A stretch of 64,000 bases of DNA from Monarcha castaneiventris obscurior. Its lineage: Eukaryota > Chordata > Aves > Passeriformes > Monarchidae. The notes under the pieces are model-generated. The model was not told the DNA's origin, made no database searches, and worked only from the letters and a program-made list of their open reading frames with translations. Shown here piece after piece: positions 1 through 12,500 of the stretch (position 1 is the stretch's first letter; the number at the start of each line of letters is the position of its first letter). Both the position numbers and the translations under genes were made by a program. The stretch spans positions 2,232,001 through 2,296,000 of the forward strand of contig JAMPIT010000848.1 of NCBI GenBank assembly GCA_026261815.1, given 5' to 3'.

Positions 1-3000
1 TACCTGGTTATAGGGTGGTGGAGCCTGCGTGGGGCTATTGGGGCTGTGAGGACCATGCAGCATTCAGAGGTTGATGGAGAAAACCCAAAGTTTGGCAGTG
101 CCAAGGTAGGGCTGCTTTGAGTGCTGAATCTGCCTGGTGGAAGCTGGGGGCACTGGGTCTGATGGGGAACAAGGTCCAGCTGAAGGTGCTGGTGTCCCTT
201 TCAGGCTGGCACTGAGGACTGGTGGCTCATGCCTGTGTCTCAATGCTACACCTGGGTGAGCCAGCTCGCCTTACCTGACCCACATTCCCTGCCAGAGCCT
301 CCTTTCCCGGAGCACCTCGTCTGCCCTTCCCGAAGACCGCCAGGTCTCCTGCCCACCTCGTGGCTTGGCTTCCTCTGCCGTAGCTCAGCAGGTCCCCCAG
401 TGTGCAAAATCCCTGCAGCTTTCAGTGGAGCAAAGACAAGATCTGTGTCTGGAGGGGCAGAGGTCGAGCCCAAGGCTCTTGAGCAACAGGAAGAAGAGCT
501 GCTGCAGTCCAGACCTGCAGGCCGCTTCCCTGGAAATCATTAAATGGTTATAAAATTAACCCGATCACAAGATCCATTTTAAAGTTCATATGTGCCACTA
601 TTTTTCCCCATTAACTTTGATAGAATTCTGTTGAAAAAATATGAATAAAAAGCTGCAGGGAGGTACAAGAAGTAGAAGCCTTGACAAGGATGCAGCCAAG
701 GGATGGAAGGATAAAGATCATGTGGAGGTGATGGTGCCACACAGAGCAGCGGTGCAGCTCTGACTGTCCAGGGGTACCTGTGGCCAAATCCCTAAAGGAC
801 CATTCTCCTTATTTTTGTTAGCATTTGTTGTTTGTGTACTAACCAAACATACTAGACACTGGGGGCATTAATTAATTAACATTCAAAAAATATCTTAAAA
901 ACTCTCCATTTCATGCAGAGTTTGGTTCCATTTTATTGATGACTTTTTTTTTTCATTCTGGGGAATGCTTGGTTGAAATTGAAGTTATTCTGGAGTTGTT
1001 CCTTTTTTGTTCAGTGATGGTCCTATCTCGAAAACCTTTTCAATATAGCTGCAATTTGCCCTCTTTTAGGGTAGAATAAATCGGATAAACAGCACTACAG
1101 CTTTCTTCAAGTGGTTTGATGTTGATCCATATGGGTTTCAAAAATTCAGGGAAGCCATTCATATAGCAGTTCTTTCTGCCCTGTTTCGGTTTTACCCCTT
1201 GGCTTTTGATCTTGCAGTGAAGAGGAGTTATTAGATTGATGCTGTGTCTCGTTGCAGTGTTTTCCAGAACATTTTCCATACACCGGAGAATAAATATCCA
1301 TTACTTATAATTAGTTTTCTAAATCGTACATCTTCTATTTCATAAAGTCAATTAAAGCCTTCACTGATATGCTCTTGTATCATTGTTAAATTTTTTCAGT
1401 TGTTCTACTCCTGTAAGAGCCAAATGTCTTTATTTTGAAGTTGACTCTGGTGCAACTTTCTTTGCAGGAAACTGAAGAATATTTTTCCAGTGGGAGAAAA
1501 GAATTATCCATATGGCCTTTGGAAATCAAATGAAAAAGAGCGTAATGAGAGCAAAGCTATTTCTTTGGCATATAAAAAGAACCATAGCAAAGAGGAATTA
1601 TCAGTTAGCACAGGAATTAAATCACTAATCTAGTGGCAAACATTTTGTTTTGATTCTTTATTTTTGTAAAGTTTAGCACTGCCAGGTTTGCTGCTCTGGT
1701 CCTGCTGGTTTGGAGGGAGTGAAGCGCAGAGAGCCCATGAGAGCTGCCAGGTGCCAGGGCTGAGCTGAGCCTGGGGGTTTTACACTCTCAATATGTCATC
1801 TTATTGGCATCTAAAATTAGGTCTGAAAGTGATCTTTAAATCCAGATCTTGGGCACTTCATATGAGGCATTGGCACTGCTACAATTAATGTATGAGAAAA
1901 AAATCCAGTTAAACTCAGTTCTACTGTGTTCATGTTTCCGTGTACACTGAGGTGCTGGGGCCTTGCTAGCAGGACCACTTGTGAATGCAAAGCCTGGGTG
2001 CTAAAAGCAAATCAGAAATTCTATCATTTTGTCCACCTTTCAAACCCTCACTTGCAGATGTAGTGAACAATAAATCCATATTGGTTTTGATCTTGTTCAG
2101 CCCAGGCCGGCAGCAGATTGTTTGTAGGTGAACAGGCAAGTGGTGGCTGTACCTGCTCTGGTGCCTGGCTGAGCTCTCAAATGCTGTGGCTGAGACCACA
2201 TTATCCCCAAAATGGGGCTCCCCACAGTCTGCAGCTCACGCTGTTCCCAGCCTTGGCAGGGAGCAGAGCCATCATCTCCCTCTCAGAAGCCCAGACTCGG
2301 TCCAGGGGAGGAAGGTCTCAGCAGAGGGACAGAGGTGCCTTTGAGGAGCAATTCAACCCGCTCAACAAGCTGGAAAAGTGATAAAATAAATAGTTCTATG
2401 GCTTCCAAGTGATTCTCAGCAGTTATTTATAGTGCTGTGGGCACTCTGCCCTGTGCTTGCTGACAATACCTCTGTTCAGCCCCGCCGTGGCCGAGCCCAG
2501 CTCTGCGCTGGGCTCCCCTGGGGCTCTCCCATCCCGGGCTTGGGGCCGCTCTCCTGACTTCCACCCATTGCTCGTAATTTGGCCATGGCTGTCATGACAA
2601 ATGGCTTTGGTCTAGTTTGTGCCTCCTGGGTGGATGGATGAATTCACACCACAGTCTGGAGGCACTGGGTTTCTGCCAGCCTTGGCCAAGGCTGGGGTGA
2701 TGCCGGGTGATTCCTGCCCACAGGAAGTGCTGTGACACCAGGGTGCTTGATTTTCTGATTTCCGTAGGGACTGGGATGGGTTGCCATGGAATGGGTTCTC
2801 ACAAGTCTCTTGGGAGACTCTGACTCAAGAAAAGAAGCTTTTCTGTGTGCTGCCTATTGCAAATGTGTGGAGCATCCATCTCCCATGGCTGTTTTTCCAC
2901 AGCTGTGCAGAGCATGGTCTGTGGAAGTTGAAGGGAAAGCACAAACATTAAATGGGTCAGATACTGGGACACTTGAGGATGTTAGCAGCAATGCCAGCAC

Positions 3001-3288
3001 TAATTCAACATTGTGGGACAGTTCCTGCTCTCCAAAGGTTCCTTGGTTGATGCCCATGAGCCTGCAGCATGTGGGAGTCAAGGCAGATTTTGGTTTTGCT
3101 GTGGTCTCATATCAGTCTGGAACCCCTTACACAATATAGGGGGGAAGATTTTGTACTTGGTGGAAATGATTTGGGAAAAATGCTGTGTCCTTAGGGAGTA
3201 TCTGGAGCATTTTGCTTGTCTAAGTGTCTCCAAATGACAAGATGTCTCTGTAATGCCAAGTCTCACTTTTCCTCTCCTCCTTTTGCAG
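1..3288 (+). other. SLC13A3 intron 1 (3' part)
   Basis: No exon, RNA gene or clear repeat is recognisable here. There is AT-rich sequence at about 540-1700 and GC-richer sequence at about 2450-2760. The open frames are short and uncharacteristic. It is taken as intron because exon 2 begins at 3289 with a good acceptor and the window contains no upstream SLC13A3 exon. Confidence 0.6.
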
Positions 3289-3554
3289 GAAGGAAGATGT
3301 CTCTATGTGATCCTGCTGATGGCCTTGTACTGGTGCACGGAGGCACTGCCCTTGGCTGTGACAGCTCTGCTGCCCATCGTCCTCTTTCCCTTCCTGGGGA
3401 TCCTCCCATCTAACAAAGTTTGCCCACAATACTTTTTAGACACCAATTTCCTCTTCCTCAGTGGTTTAATCATGGCTTCGGCCATCGAGGAGTGGAATTT
3501 ACACCGCAGGATTGCGCTCCGGGTGCTCATGTTGGTGGGAGTCCAGCCAGCCAG
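3289..3554 (+). CDS. SLC13A3: SLC13A3 exon 2
   Basis: Acceptor ...ttttgcag, first codon GAA, donor AG|gtgact; begins in phase 0 and leaves two bases of an Arg codon. It encodes the first membrane hairpins, starting [20 protein letters not shown] and ending VGVQPAR. It is very close to mammalian NaDC3, including the [17 protein letters not shown] stretch. Confidence 0.97.
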
Positions 3555-6500
3555 GTGACTATGGGAGGGGGTTCTCCATGGGGGATGTGAGCTGCAGTGC
3601 TTGGGAAGTTGCTCTGCTGTGCTGCTTCTACAGTGGGGGGTGTCCACACCCCCTTTTCTCCAGCTTATTGTGTTTGTTCAGCTGTTTGCCTTTGCCCCTG
3701 GGCCAGTGGAGCACGGGGAGAATCATTTGGTTCAGCCTCATACTTGTGCTCCTGGGCCAGTGGAGCACGGGGAGAATCATTTGGTTCAGCCTCATACTTG
3801 TGCTCCATCCAGTTTCAGGAGAGTCATAGAAATCCTTTTAGGTATTGGTTTTGCTATCTCTGCACATGAGCTTTTCCTCCTAATGTGTCAGAGAACTCGC
3901 CAAACTGAAGAAATTCAGCTTTTCCTTTTTTCTCTCTTTCAGACTAATCTTAGGGATGATGTTGACAACGTCTTTCCTGTCCATGTGGTTAAGTAATACT
4001 GCCTCCACTGCTATGATGCTTCCAATTGCAAATGCAATTTTAAAAAGCCTGTTTGGGGAGAAAGACACATCTAAGGACATGAACAGGGAAAATGAAGAAA
4101 ACCAAGGTAATTGAGGCAGGGCAGTAGTACAAGCCAGCTGAGGTCTGCCCTGCTGCTCTCAAATCTCCCCATTTTATTGACTTCACTGGCACAAATACCA
4201 CATTCCTGGGCTTTCAGCTCGATCTCAGGACTGGTCCCACTTTACTGCACATTTTATTCCCATGGTGGAAGAATATTGGCAGAAAACTCCCTTTTGTCCT
4301 GCCCCTTCCTCATGTCATGCAGGAGGCAATGCTTGTGGGTGGCCTGGAAAACCAAAAAGCAGCAATGCTCAGCCAAGCTGCTCCATAAACCTGCAGCTGG
4401 CACAGGTTAAAGCCCAGCTTTGGGGCACGGTGGTGGTGGGGTCTGTAGGGATGCATTGCTGTGGGGACAGCTGGAGCCAGGGAGGGCTGTAGATGGGGCA
4501 GATGATGAGTGCTGTATGATGGTGCAGGGTGGGTCCCTCCCTGTGGCACACAGAGCTGTTGTGTGCTTGGGACATGTGTGCTCTCCTCTTGTTTTCCTGT
4601 TTGTTCACCCATGCAACTGGAGCCTGAGCTGGGGGAGAAAGCAAGGACTCAAGGGAAGGCTGGCAGGTTAAATATCTATCTATAAAGTGCTTGGTGATTT
4701 TTTTCCATCTCCATGTTGCTGTTTGGTGTTGTTCCTGAGCAGGTTGAGGACAGGTCAGGGATATGTGGCCAGGTAAGGCCTTCCTCCAGCCCTCTCTTCA
4801 TGAGTCACTTACCAGAACTTTGGGCTTCTGGCAGACAGTGATGAGAAACAGCAAACCAGAAATGACATCCTGACATCCCCTTCGCAGCTATTGCTGATAG
4901 CTGGAGCAGTAGTCACGGCTTCTTCTTCTTCTTCTTCTGCTTCTTCTTGCACTAATTAGTAATTCATCTGCCTGTGATTTAAAAGTAATGGCTTTTTGGT
5001 TCCCGTTGAGTCCTAAGATAAAGGAGTCCCCAGAAGAAGACTGAAACGTGCACACTCTAATAAAGATATAATCCTTCATTCACCATTAATGTTTAGCAAC
5101 CATGAGATATTTTCACTCCAAGTTGCTTTATCACATTTGCTTTATGAATTTTTGACTATTCACATCTATTAAAATCAACGCCACTGATTTCCTTGCTATA
5201 ATTTCCTGTTCTGTGTTTTGTCAGTCTGCTTTTAACCTTCCTGACCCCAGCCTGTGAAACTGACTGTGTAGTTGTTGCTGTAAATACAGTAGAGTTTGGG
5301 AACACATAAAAGGAAGATTCCCCCCTTGTCCTAGACACTGTTAAGCACAGAATTAACATCCTTGACTCACAACACCTCCAGTGGTGAGAGAAACCAGAAA
5401 AGGGAAGGGAGGGGCATGCAGGCAGAAGAATGAATAAAGTGATGCTTTGCAAATACCATGTGATGGCGTGATGATGGTTTTTGTTTTTTGAGATAGAGGC
5501 TTTTAAAAGTCATAAATACAAGTGAAGGAGGAATCACCTGTAAAATGTACAACATTTTGTACATCAAAATGCGTGTTTTCGTGTATACTTTTTATTTGAA
5601 ATTTAGTGTCCCAAGGTGGACTCATCCTTTTCTGTAATCTTTCTGAATGGATGAGCAAAGCTGAGTTCCTTGAAGGAAGCCCTAAACCTGAAGTCAGTCA
5701 AAAGTGACTAATCTGATGTTACACTTAGGAGTGGAGATGTGCAGATGAGAAGAAGGTATACTCATTTCATAGTTTATTAAATGTTTTTAATCTATCTGAA
5801 CTGTGATCTGTGCTCCAAAAAGATTTGTTTGTGAAGGGAACTGTATGTGGAAGAAAACTTGTACAATGGCATGTGATAAGATCAGTTTGCAAATTGACTT
5901 GGTTTCATAACACTGTAATAGAGCCCATGAGGCTAAAAAATATTTGGGTGGTTAAAAATAATAATTTAAAATATAATAAAGAATATGTGACATTTCAAAG
6001 CACTTGATTTACAGAAAAAAAATCTCAACACCTCTGTGAAACCAGTTTTCTGTAGTTTGCTTACACAGTTTGCTTACCAGTTTGCTTACACGCACAGTGC
6101 CAGAATTTAAGTCATCTCTGATCAGTTTGTGACACTTTTGTCCTGATGAGAGAATCTCAAACTTTCAGTCATCTATGTCCATGCCCAACCACGTGGGCAG
6201 CATGTTATAGATCAGCAAATATTTACATTCTTGTGTCACTGACAGCTAAAACTGGGTGTAATAATTTGTTCATTTTGACGCTCTTGGCTTCTGACGCAAG
6301 AGAGCAGGTAGTGAGGCTGGGGGGCTGAAGTCCCAGCTTGTTCTGGTGGATCAAAGCAGGGTTATAAATTTTTCAGCTTCTGGAATTTTCCTTTGGAGGG
6401 GGATTATAGATTCTCTGCAATTCTGTCTGACATCTCCAGCAATAGGTGTGTGACAAGCTGGAAGCTGCTGTGCCAGTGAGCCTGACCTCTCTCCTGCTTC

Positions 6501-9500
6501 TGCCCACTAACCCATCATTGGCAATATTTCATTTCTCTGAGCACCTTAAATATCTCCAAGTAAAAATCACAAGGAAAATATTTCCATTCCTTTTTCCTTC
6601 ATAGAGAATATTCTGCAAATTCAAGATAAACTGCAGTCAGTGCTTGAGGTGTAACTCTGAGTCACAGACCTAGAAATAATGTCTCAAAAGGGGCAGGTGG
6701 GAAATGGGCATTTTTGGACACTGCTGCCTGGTTTGATTGCCTAACCCCAGGCTGTGCTGGAGGGTGTGGCCACTGCTGCCTGCATCCCTCAGTGGGTAGA
6801 AATAGTCCTTTGCAGGACTTCTCAACCTTTTAGAAACAGTAACAATGTCATTAAAGCAAACATTATCTAGGAAGAGCATTTCTGCCTCTAAGGTATATGA
6901 GGTATTTTGGTGAAATGGCCACAGTATCCTCATACTGCCCTGTGAGAGGTGTGTACAGCTGGGTCCAAACTCTGTTATATTTGGCCTTTTCTGACTTACG
7001 GACCTGTAATAATTTTCAATCCATTTTTTACAAGTTTCATAGGAAAAGCTGTGCAGTGTGCCTTGCTTTCCTTTGCATGGTTACCTTTGCAGTCCTTCCT
7101 TGAAAGATAACTCACAGATGGTTCTGCCCAGATGTGATTGTAGTTTGAGCTTAGCAGGGAAAGAAATTGAAAAATGTTGAGGTAAAATGAAATGTCTTTG
7201 CAGAGCCAGGACTGGGCTTGAGTGAGACAGCATTGTAAGAGCCTTTGAGCTAAATCCATTTAGGGATCAACAGTCAACCATGGGTTAATGTTCATCCTTC
7301 TAATTACATCCCTTCATCGTGGCAAGGTTGGGATGAAAGCTCAGCGTGTGTGTGTCCAAGCCAATTAACTCCAATTCAGCAAATTAGTGATGTGTAAAAC
7401 ATGACATTGCAAAAATCCCTGGGTCACTGAGCTGGAACAAGCGCTGGGTCTTTGGCACACACGTGAGTGAGTCCAGAGACTTTGACCACTGGCTTCCCTC
7501 CATGCTTTCCATCTCTAGGTCATATTGGGTGGAAGGGGATCAGGTTTTGGGCTAAGAAGGGGTGCAAGGAAATTTGGGGCCTGCTTGAGTGGCAGTACCA
7601 GGAACTGGGCTCTGTTTGTAGCTGTCTGCAGAGCCCAGGGAAGTGCAGGCACACAAACCTCTGGACCCAAAACCACACAGAGAGCACAAGGAAAGGCAGC
7701 AGAGCCAGCAGTGTTGGGGAAGGACCCCCTGGGCTGAAGGTGGATAAAACCCACAAGTGCTCCAGTCCTGCCAGGAACATCTCCCAACCTCAGGAGGTCA
7801 AGCCATGGCCACAAATGCCATGAGCCTTAATGTCAGGTCTGGTAACAGAGAGTGATTGTACTGCATTTCCATCTTTTGATTTGTGAGTGCTCCAGTGGGT
7901 TGGTGTGGTTAAGTGGTGTGCAGCTCCCAGTTTACTGGGACTGGCTGCTCAGCCTGCAGGGTCTGTCATTCGTGGAGAGGGTGATGGGCTTGGAATGGTG
8001 CTTGCAGTCAGGGTGGCTTTTGGAGGACCTGGAACAAAACCTAATCCCCAAATGTGTCTCACTCTTGCCTTTAAAGAAGGAATTACAGCTTTATGGTGAC
8101 TGCACGAGATATCTGCAGGGTGTGAAATGGGAATGTAGCTCAATGACAGGAAGGGCTCCTGCTGTGCCTCAGGGAACCTGCCTTACAGATGCAACCAGGC
8201 CCAGCAGTGCTTCTTCCTAAGAATGACTTACGGTTAATCCTCCCCCCAAAAAATCCCATGGCTTGGTAAGGGATGCCCTGGAGCTCTTGGCTGTGTTAGA
8301 AGATCCCAAAGCCCAGCCTGTGGCAAAAACAGTAAAGGGACCAGGTGCGTGGGTGTTGGAGGAGAAGCTGAGTGCTGTGGTGGGGCTGGAGCAGTGGCAG
8401 GAGGAGGTGGGCTTGTTCATCCCTGCCAGGAGCTCCTGACCCCATCCCCTTGGTGTGAGTTTACCCTTCATTTGTACAGCCCCTCTTCTCAAATGGTAGC
8501 TGTTTCCTCTGTCCCCCTGTTTGGTTCAAGGAGAATTTTCTAGATGCTTTGAACTGTTTTAAAGTCCTCATCTTTCTTTTTCAGCATCTTTTCAGCAGAA
8601 TAAACTTTACACTGTACCAACTGAGATGCAGTTTCTGGCAAGTACTGAGGAGTAAGTTAACTATACAGTTTGTATTAGAGAGTTGAGAGAGAATTATACC
8701 CTGAGCTAGACCAAGTGTTAGGAATTTGAAATTCAATCATTGCAATGTTTTGATTATACCAAACATCCCAGTCACTAGTAGCCTGATGATAAAAACCCTC
8801 CTCTGCGTGTCCAGCATCCCTCTGCATGTTCAAATCATTATAGAGGTTTTTTCAGCCACTCTGAAATCACAGCCAGAGGTGTCTCCTGCTGGGGATTTGT
8901 GCCTTGGTTTTCTCAGGAACATCAAATGTGTGAAGCCGATGATGTAAAACCCCTGAGGATTTACACACTGGCGATGCTCCTGCTTTGATAACAAGGATGC
9001 GAAGGAAGCATCTTTTCAGGAACACAGGAACAGATGTTTCTTTCCTCAAATCGATCAAATTTTAGTTCTCTTTCCTTTTGGCAGTCCTGTGGACTTTATG
9101 CTCAGGGTTACAAGCTGCTGAGGGGCTGGGCAAGGCACAGGCACCCTCAGCTCCTATGGATGGGTCTGAGGGTGCTCTGTCCTCTGCAAGGCTGACAGTC
9201 CCGTGTGGCACTCACCAAGCAGAGCCCTCTGCAGCACTGAGCTGCTGAGGTGTCCTTGAGCACACTGGTAGCTTGGATTTCTAGAAACTGGGAATTTTTT
9301 CCTTCTGTCAAAGCTCTGAAGTGGTTGCACCGTATTTAAACCAGGGCTTTCACCAGATTCTCTTTTGGACTATTTTAAAGCAAAGATCTGGCGGAGGAGA
9401 AGGAGATTTCCGGTGATGCTCTCTCAGACTTAAAGAAGGAGGAGGAGTACAAAACAAACATTTGGAAAGGTTTCCTCATCTCAATCCCATACGCAGCCAG

Positions 9501-12500
9501 CATCGGAGGTACAGCAACGCTGACAGGAACTGCGCCAAACCTCATCCTTCTGGGACAGCTGAAGAGGTATGGGAGGCTCTCCTGGGGAGCCTTGTAAATC
9601 CTGCAACACAGAGACATGCTCTTCATCCCTGTAGGAAATCCCTTTCTGTGCTGAGTGCTAGTTTGGAAAATTCATGCCCTTCCAGAACATTTTGGGAAAT
9701 GAAAGCAGGGAGTGCACCAGCCTTACACTTAATAAGCAGGTTTCCAGCGTTGCCAGGCAGGCTGTCAGCCAAACTGGAGCACGTGTGCTTCACCTCACTG
9801 ATGCTTTTAATCCCACTGAATTTAATGGGACTTGATTCCACGCCTACAATTAACCTGGTAACTGTTTTGATGAAGCAGACTGTTTAGTGCTTTGTGAGCA
9901 ATTATAGCTGCTGCTGTATGGGAGAAAGGAAAATAATGAATCCACTACTTCTGGCCTGTTTTCTTAGTCATAAAAGATTCCTCCTATGTGCATAGGAGCA
10001 GAGATTTGTGCCAGCCCAAGTGCCCACAGGTATTTCTTACCTTTGCTGGCCTCTACAAGAAGTACATGCAGCCTGTCCTGGGCACTGCAGCATCCCCAAA
10101 CAGACTCTCCAGCAGTTTCTGTAGCAGGATTTAATCCTGGGTGCTCAGGAGTATCTTTGTACAAAGGCATTGCCCATCTGGAGAGAGATTTCTAGATCTT
10201 TCCTTGAAGGCTTGTGCAGCTGGGCTGGGTGAGATGGGGGTGGCAGGATGTCCCGGGGGTTGTCCCAACACAACGCTCCTCACATTTCCTTATGTCCAAG
10301 TAACTCCTAAGGCATGCACAGTGATAGTTTTTAAATGCACTGGGGCAGGTTTGTGGGATATTTCACTGCTGATTTCAGATGCTTGTTTACCCATGGATGG
10401 AAGGGTTGCTTTCCCATCTTGCATTAACTTGATTTTTCCCATTTGCTTAGTTATTTTCCAGAATGTGATGTGGTGAACTTTGGTTCTTGGTTTATGTTTG
10501 CATTTCCTTTAATGCTGATTTTTCTTCTCATGGGATGGCTATGGATCTCCATCCTGTATGGAGGAATTAACCTGAGGTATGTTGATGTTCACTATACATA
10601 TATGTACTCTGGTTATATTAGCATTTTAAATATATATTCATCATGATTCTCATCCTAAATATACTGATATCACCCAAGATCATCTCCTGGAAGGTGGGGG
10701 AATTTATAACTAACTCTAGCATGCCCATCCCATAACAAGTCATCTGTTTTTAAAAAGCTGATATACAGTAGGATGGTTTTAAAGATATCTCATAGTTACA
10801 TGTACTTTATCTAACTGAAATACATGTACAGAGTGTGTATTATATTCATTCAGTTAAATGTGTAATTTTTAAAGGTTGTTCTACTGCCTGACTTTGGCCT
10901 CTGGAGGCTAAATGGGAGATTTTTAATGACAGAATGAAAAACAAGATCTAGGTTGTAAGACCATGACAAAATCTTAGTTCCCCATGAAAGAGACAGGATT
11001 TTTTCTTGGGGCAAAAACCTGGGTTTGGAACAGATTACTTCACAACAGGGCTTAATTTTACAACGATGTGTTAATCTGTAACTGAGAATAACATGTTTTT
11101 CCAGTAAATCTTTGCCGGATACATGCAACCCCTCAGTGTGCACAACCCAGAGCGATTGCAGCATTGCTCTGCCGCTCTTGTGGAGCCCTTTTTCCCCCTC
11201 CACACTCTCACAAGTGATAGTAACAGAGTCAGAGTCTTGCTTCCTCCAGGGACCATACAGAATTTGTAATATTTAGAAAAGTCTTTAATTGTTGTTTTGG
11301 CTTTAAATTGCAAATGGGGGGAGAGGGGGAAAAAGAGAACAGGTGTCCAAATATTTACACTGTCTCAGACAGAGGGGAAAAAAAAAATCAATGGGAAAGT
11401 TTGAATCCAGAAAATGCCAAAGGCTTGTCCTTAACTTGCTGGTGGGGCTTCTCAGGAGGCTCTGTGTGCTGCCGTGTGATGCTTGGCTGGCTCCCACTGC
11501 CAAGAGCTGGGCTGCTCACCGTGTGCCAGGGCTTGTGTGGAGCCCAGCCTGGATCCCCGTGTCCCGTGGCGAGGGCTGGGCACGGCCCTGGCATGGGGCT
11601 GGCACAGCCCTGGTCCCTCAGGTGAGGGAAGAGGCCAAAGCCCCAGTGAAAGGCAGGGTGGCTCTGGTGCTCAGGGAACGTGATGCTCTGTGTTTGGTTT
11701 GGCTTGGCCCCACCAGCACAAAGCCCGGCTGTATTGGGATAGCTGGGCCAGTGCGGATGCCAGAATTCCCCCGTGGGAGGTGCGTGGAAGAGACACTGCA
11801 AAGCTTTGCAAGCACAGCCAAGGCTCTGCAGGAGCCTCTTGGGATGCTTGGGCTGTGACTGCTTGGGGATAGCAGCTGAACTTTCTCTGTGGGCAGCTCC
11901 TTGGTGTCTGCAGCAGGGCACGGGCAGGTGCTTTTCTTGAATCCACAAGACAGCAAAAGGCTGAGGTATGGGCTGGCTGAGCTGAGGCTGCTGTTTATAA
12001 CACCTCCCAAAAAATAAGAAATTAAAGGGCCAGGAGCTTGAAGTGCAGGAGCTTCTGAATGATCAACCATTCAGCCGTATAGAACATCCAGCCAACACAT
12101 CCCTTGGAAACAATAAATGAGTTAAGGAAGGGCAAGCACCATGGGGATGGGCAGATGCATCTGATGCAGAAGTTTGGGGTCGTAGGTTTAATCAAAGTCA
12201 CAGGCAGTGTTGGAAACCAGGTTCAGTGTCACGGGACGTGGTAGGAGATGAAGTGCAAGATATGAATATATCATTTGTATGCACACGCTACAAAGGAGCA
12301 AACTGTGTGCAGTCAGTGCAGCCGGGCTAAGAGGCTTAGCCAGGGGCGCATTAACATTCCCGGCCACTTAGAAATTCCTCACATTTTTGTTGATCCTCAG
12401 CAGCATCCTGGGATCACCCAGGAAATTACAAGTGACTTGAAAAATGAAGGGGCATATTCATTTTCTCTGTCACCCTATTTCCTAGTCGTTCTGCCCAAGT

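Noticed and set aside
3829..3860. CR1-like tail (gtcatagaaatccttttaggt)
   Set aside because: Only about 20 bases resemble an antisense CR1 end and the similarity stops at once; too short to claim.
11388..11948. 186-codon - strand open frame in an SLC13A3 intron
   Set aside because: Pro/Ser/His-rich composition, no family similarity, no splice or polyadenylation signals, and other frames are open over the same GC-rich stretch.
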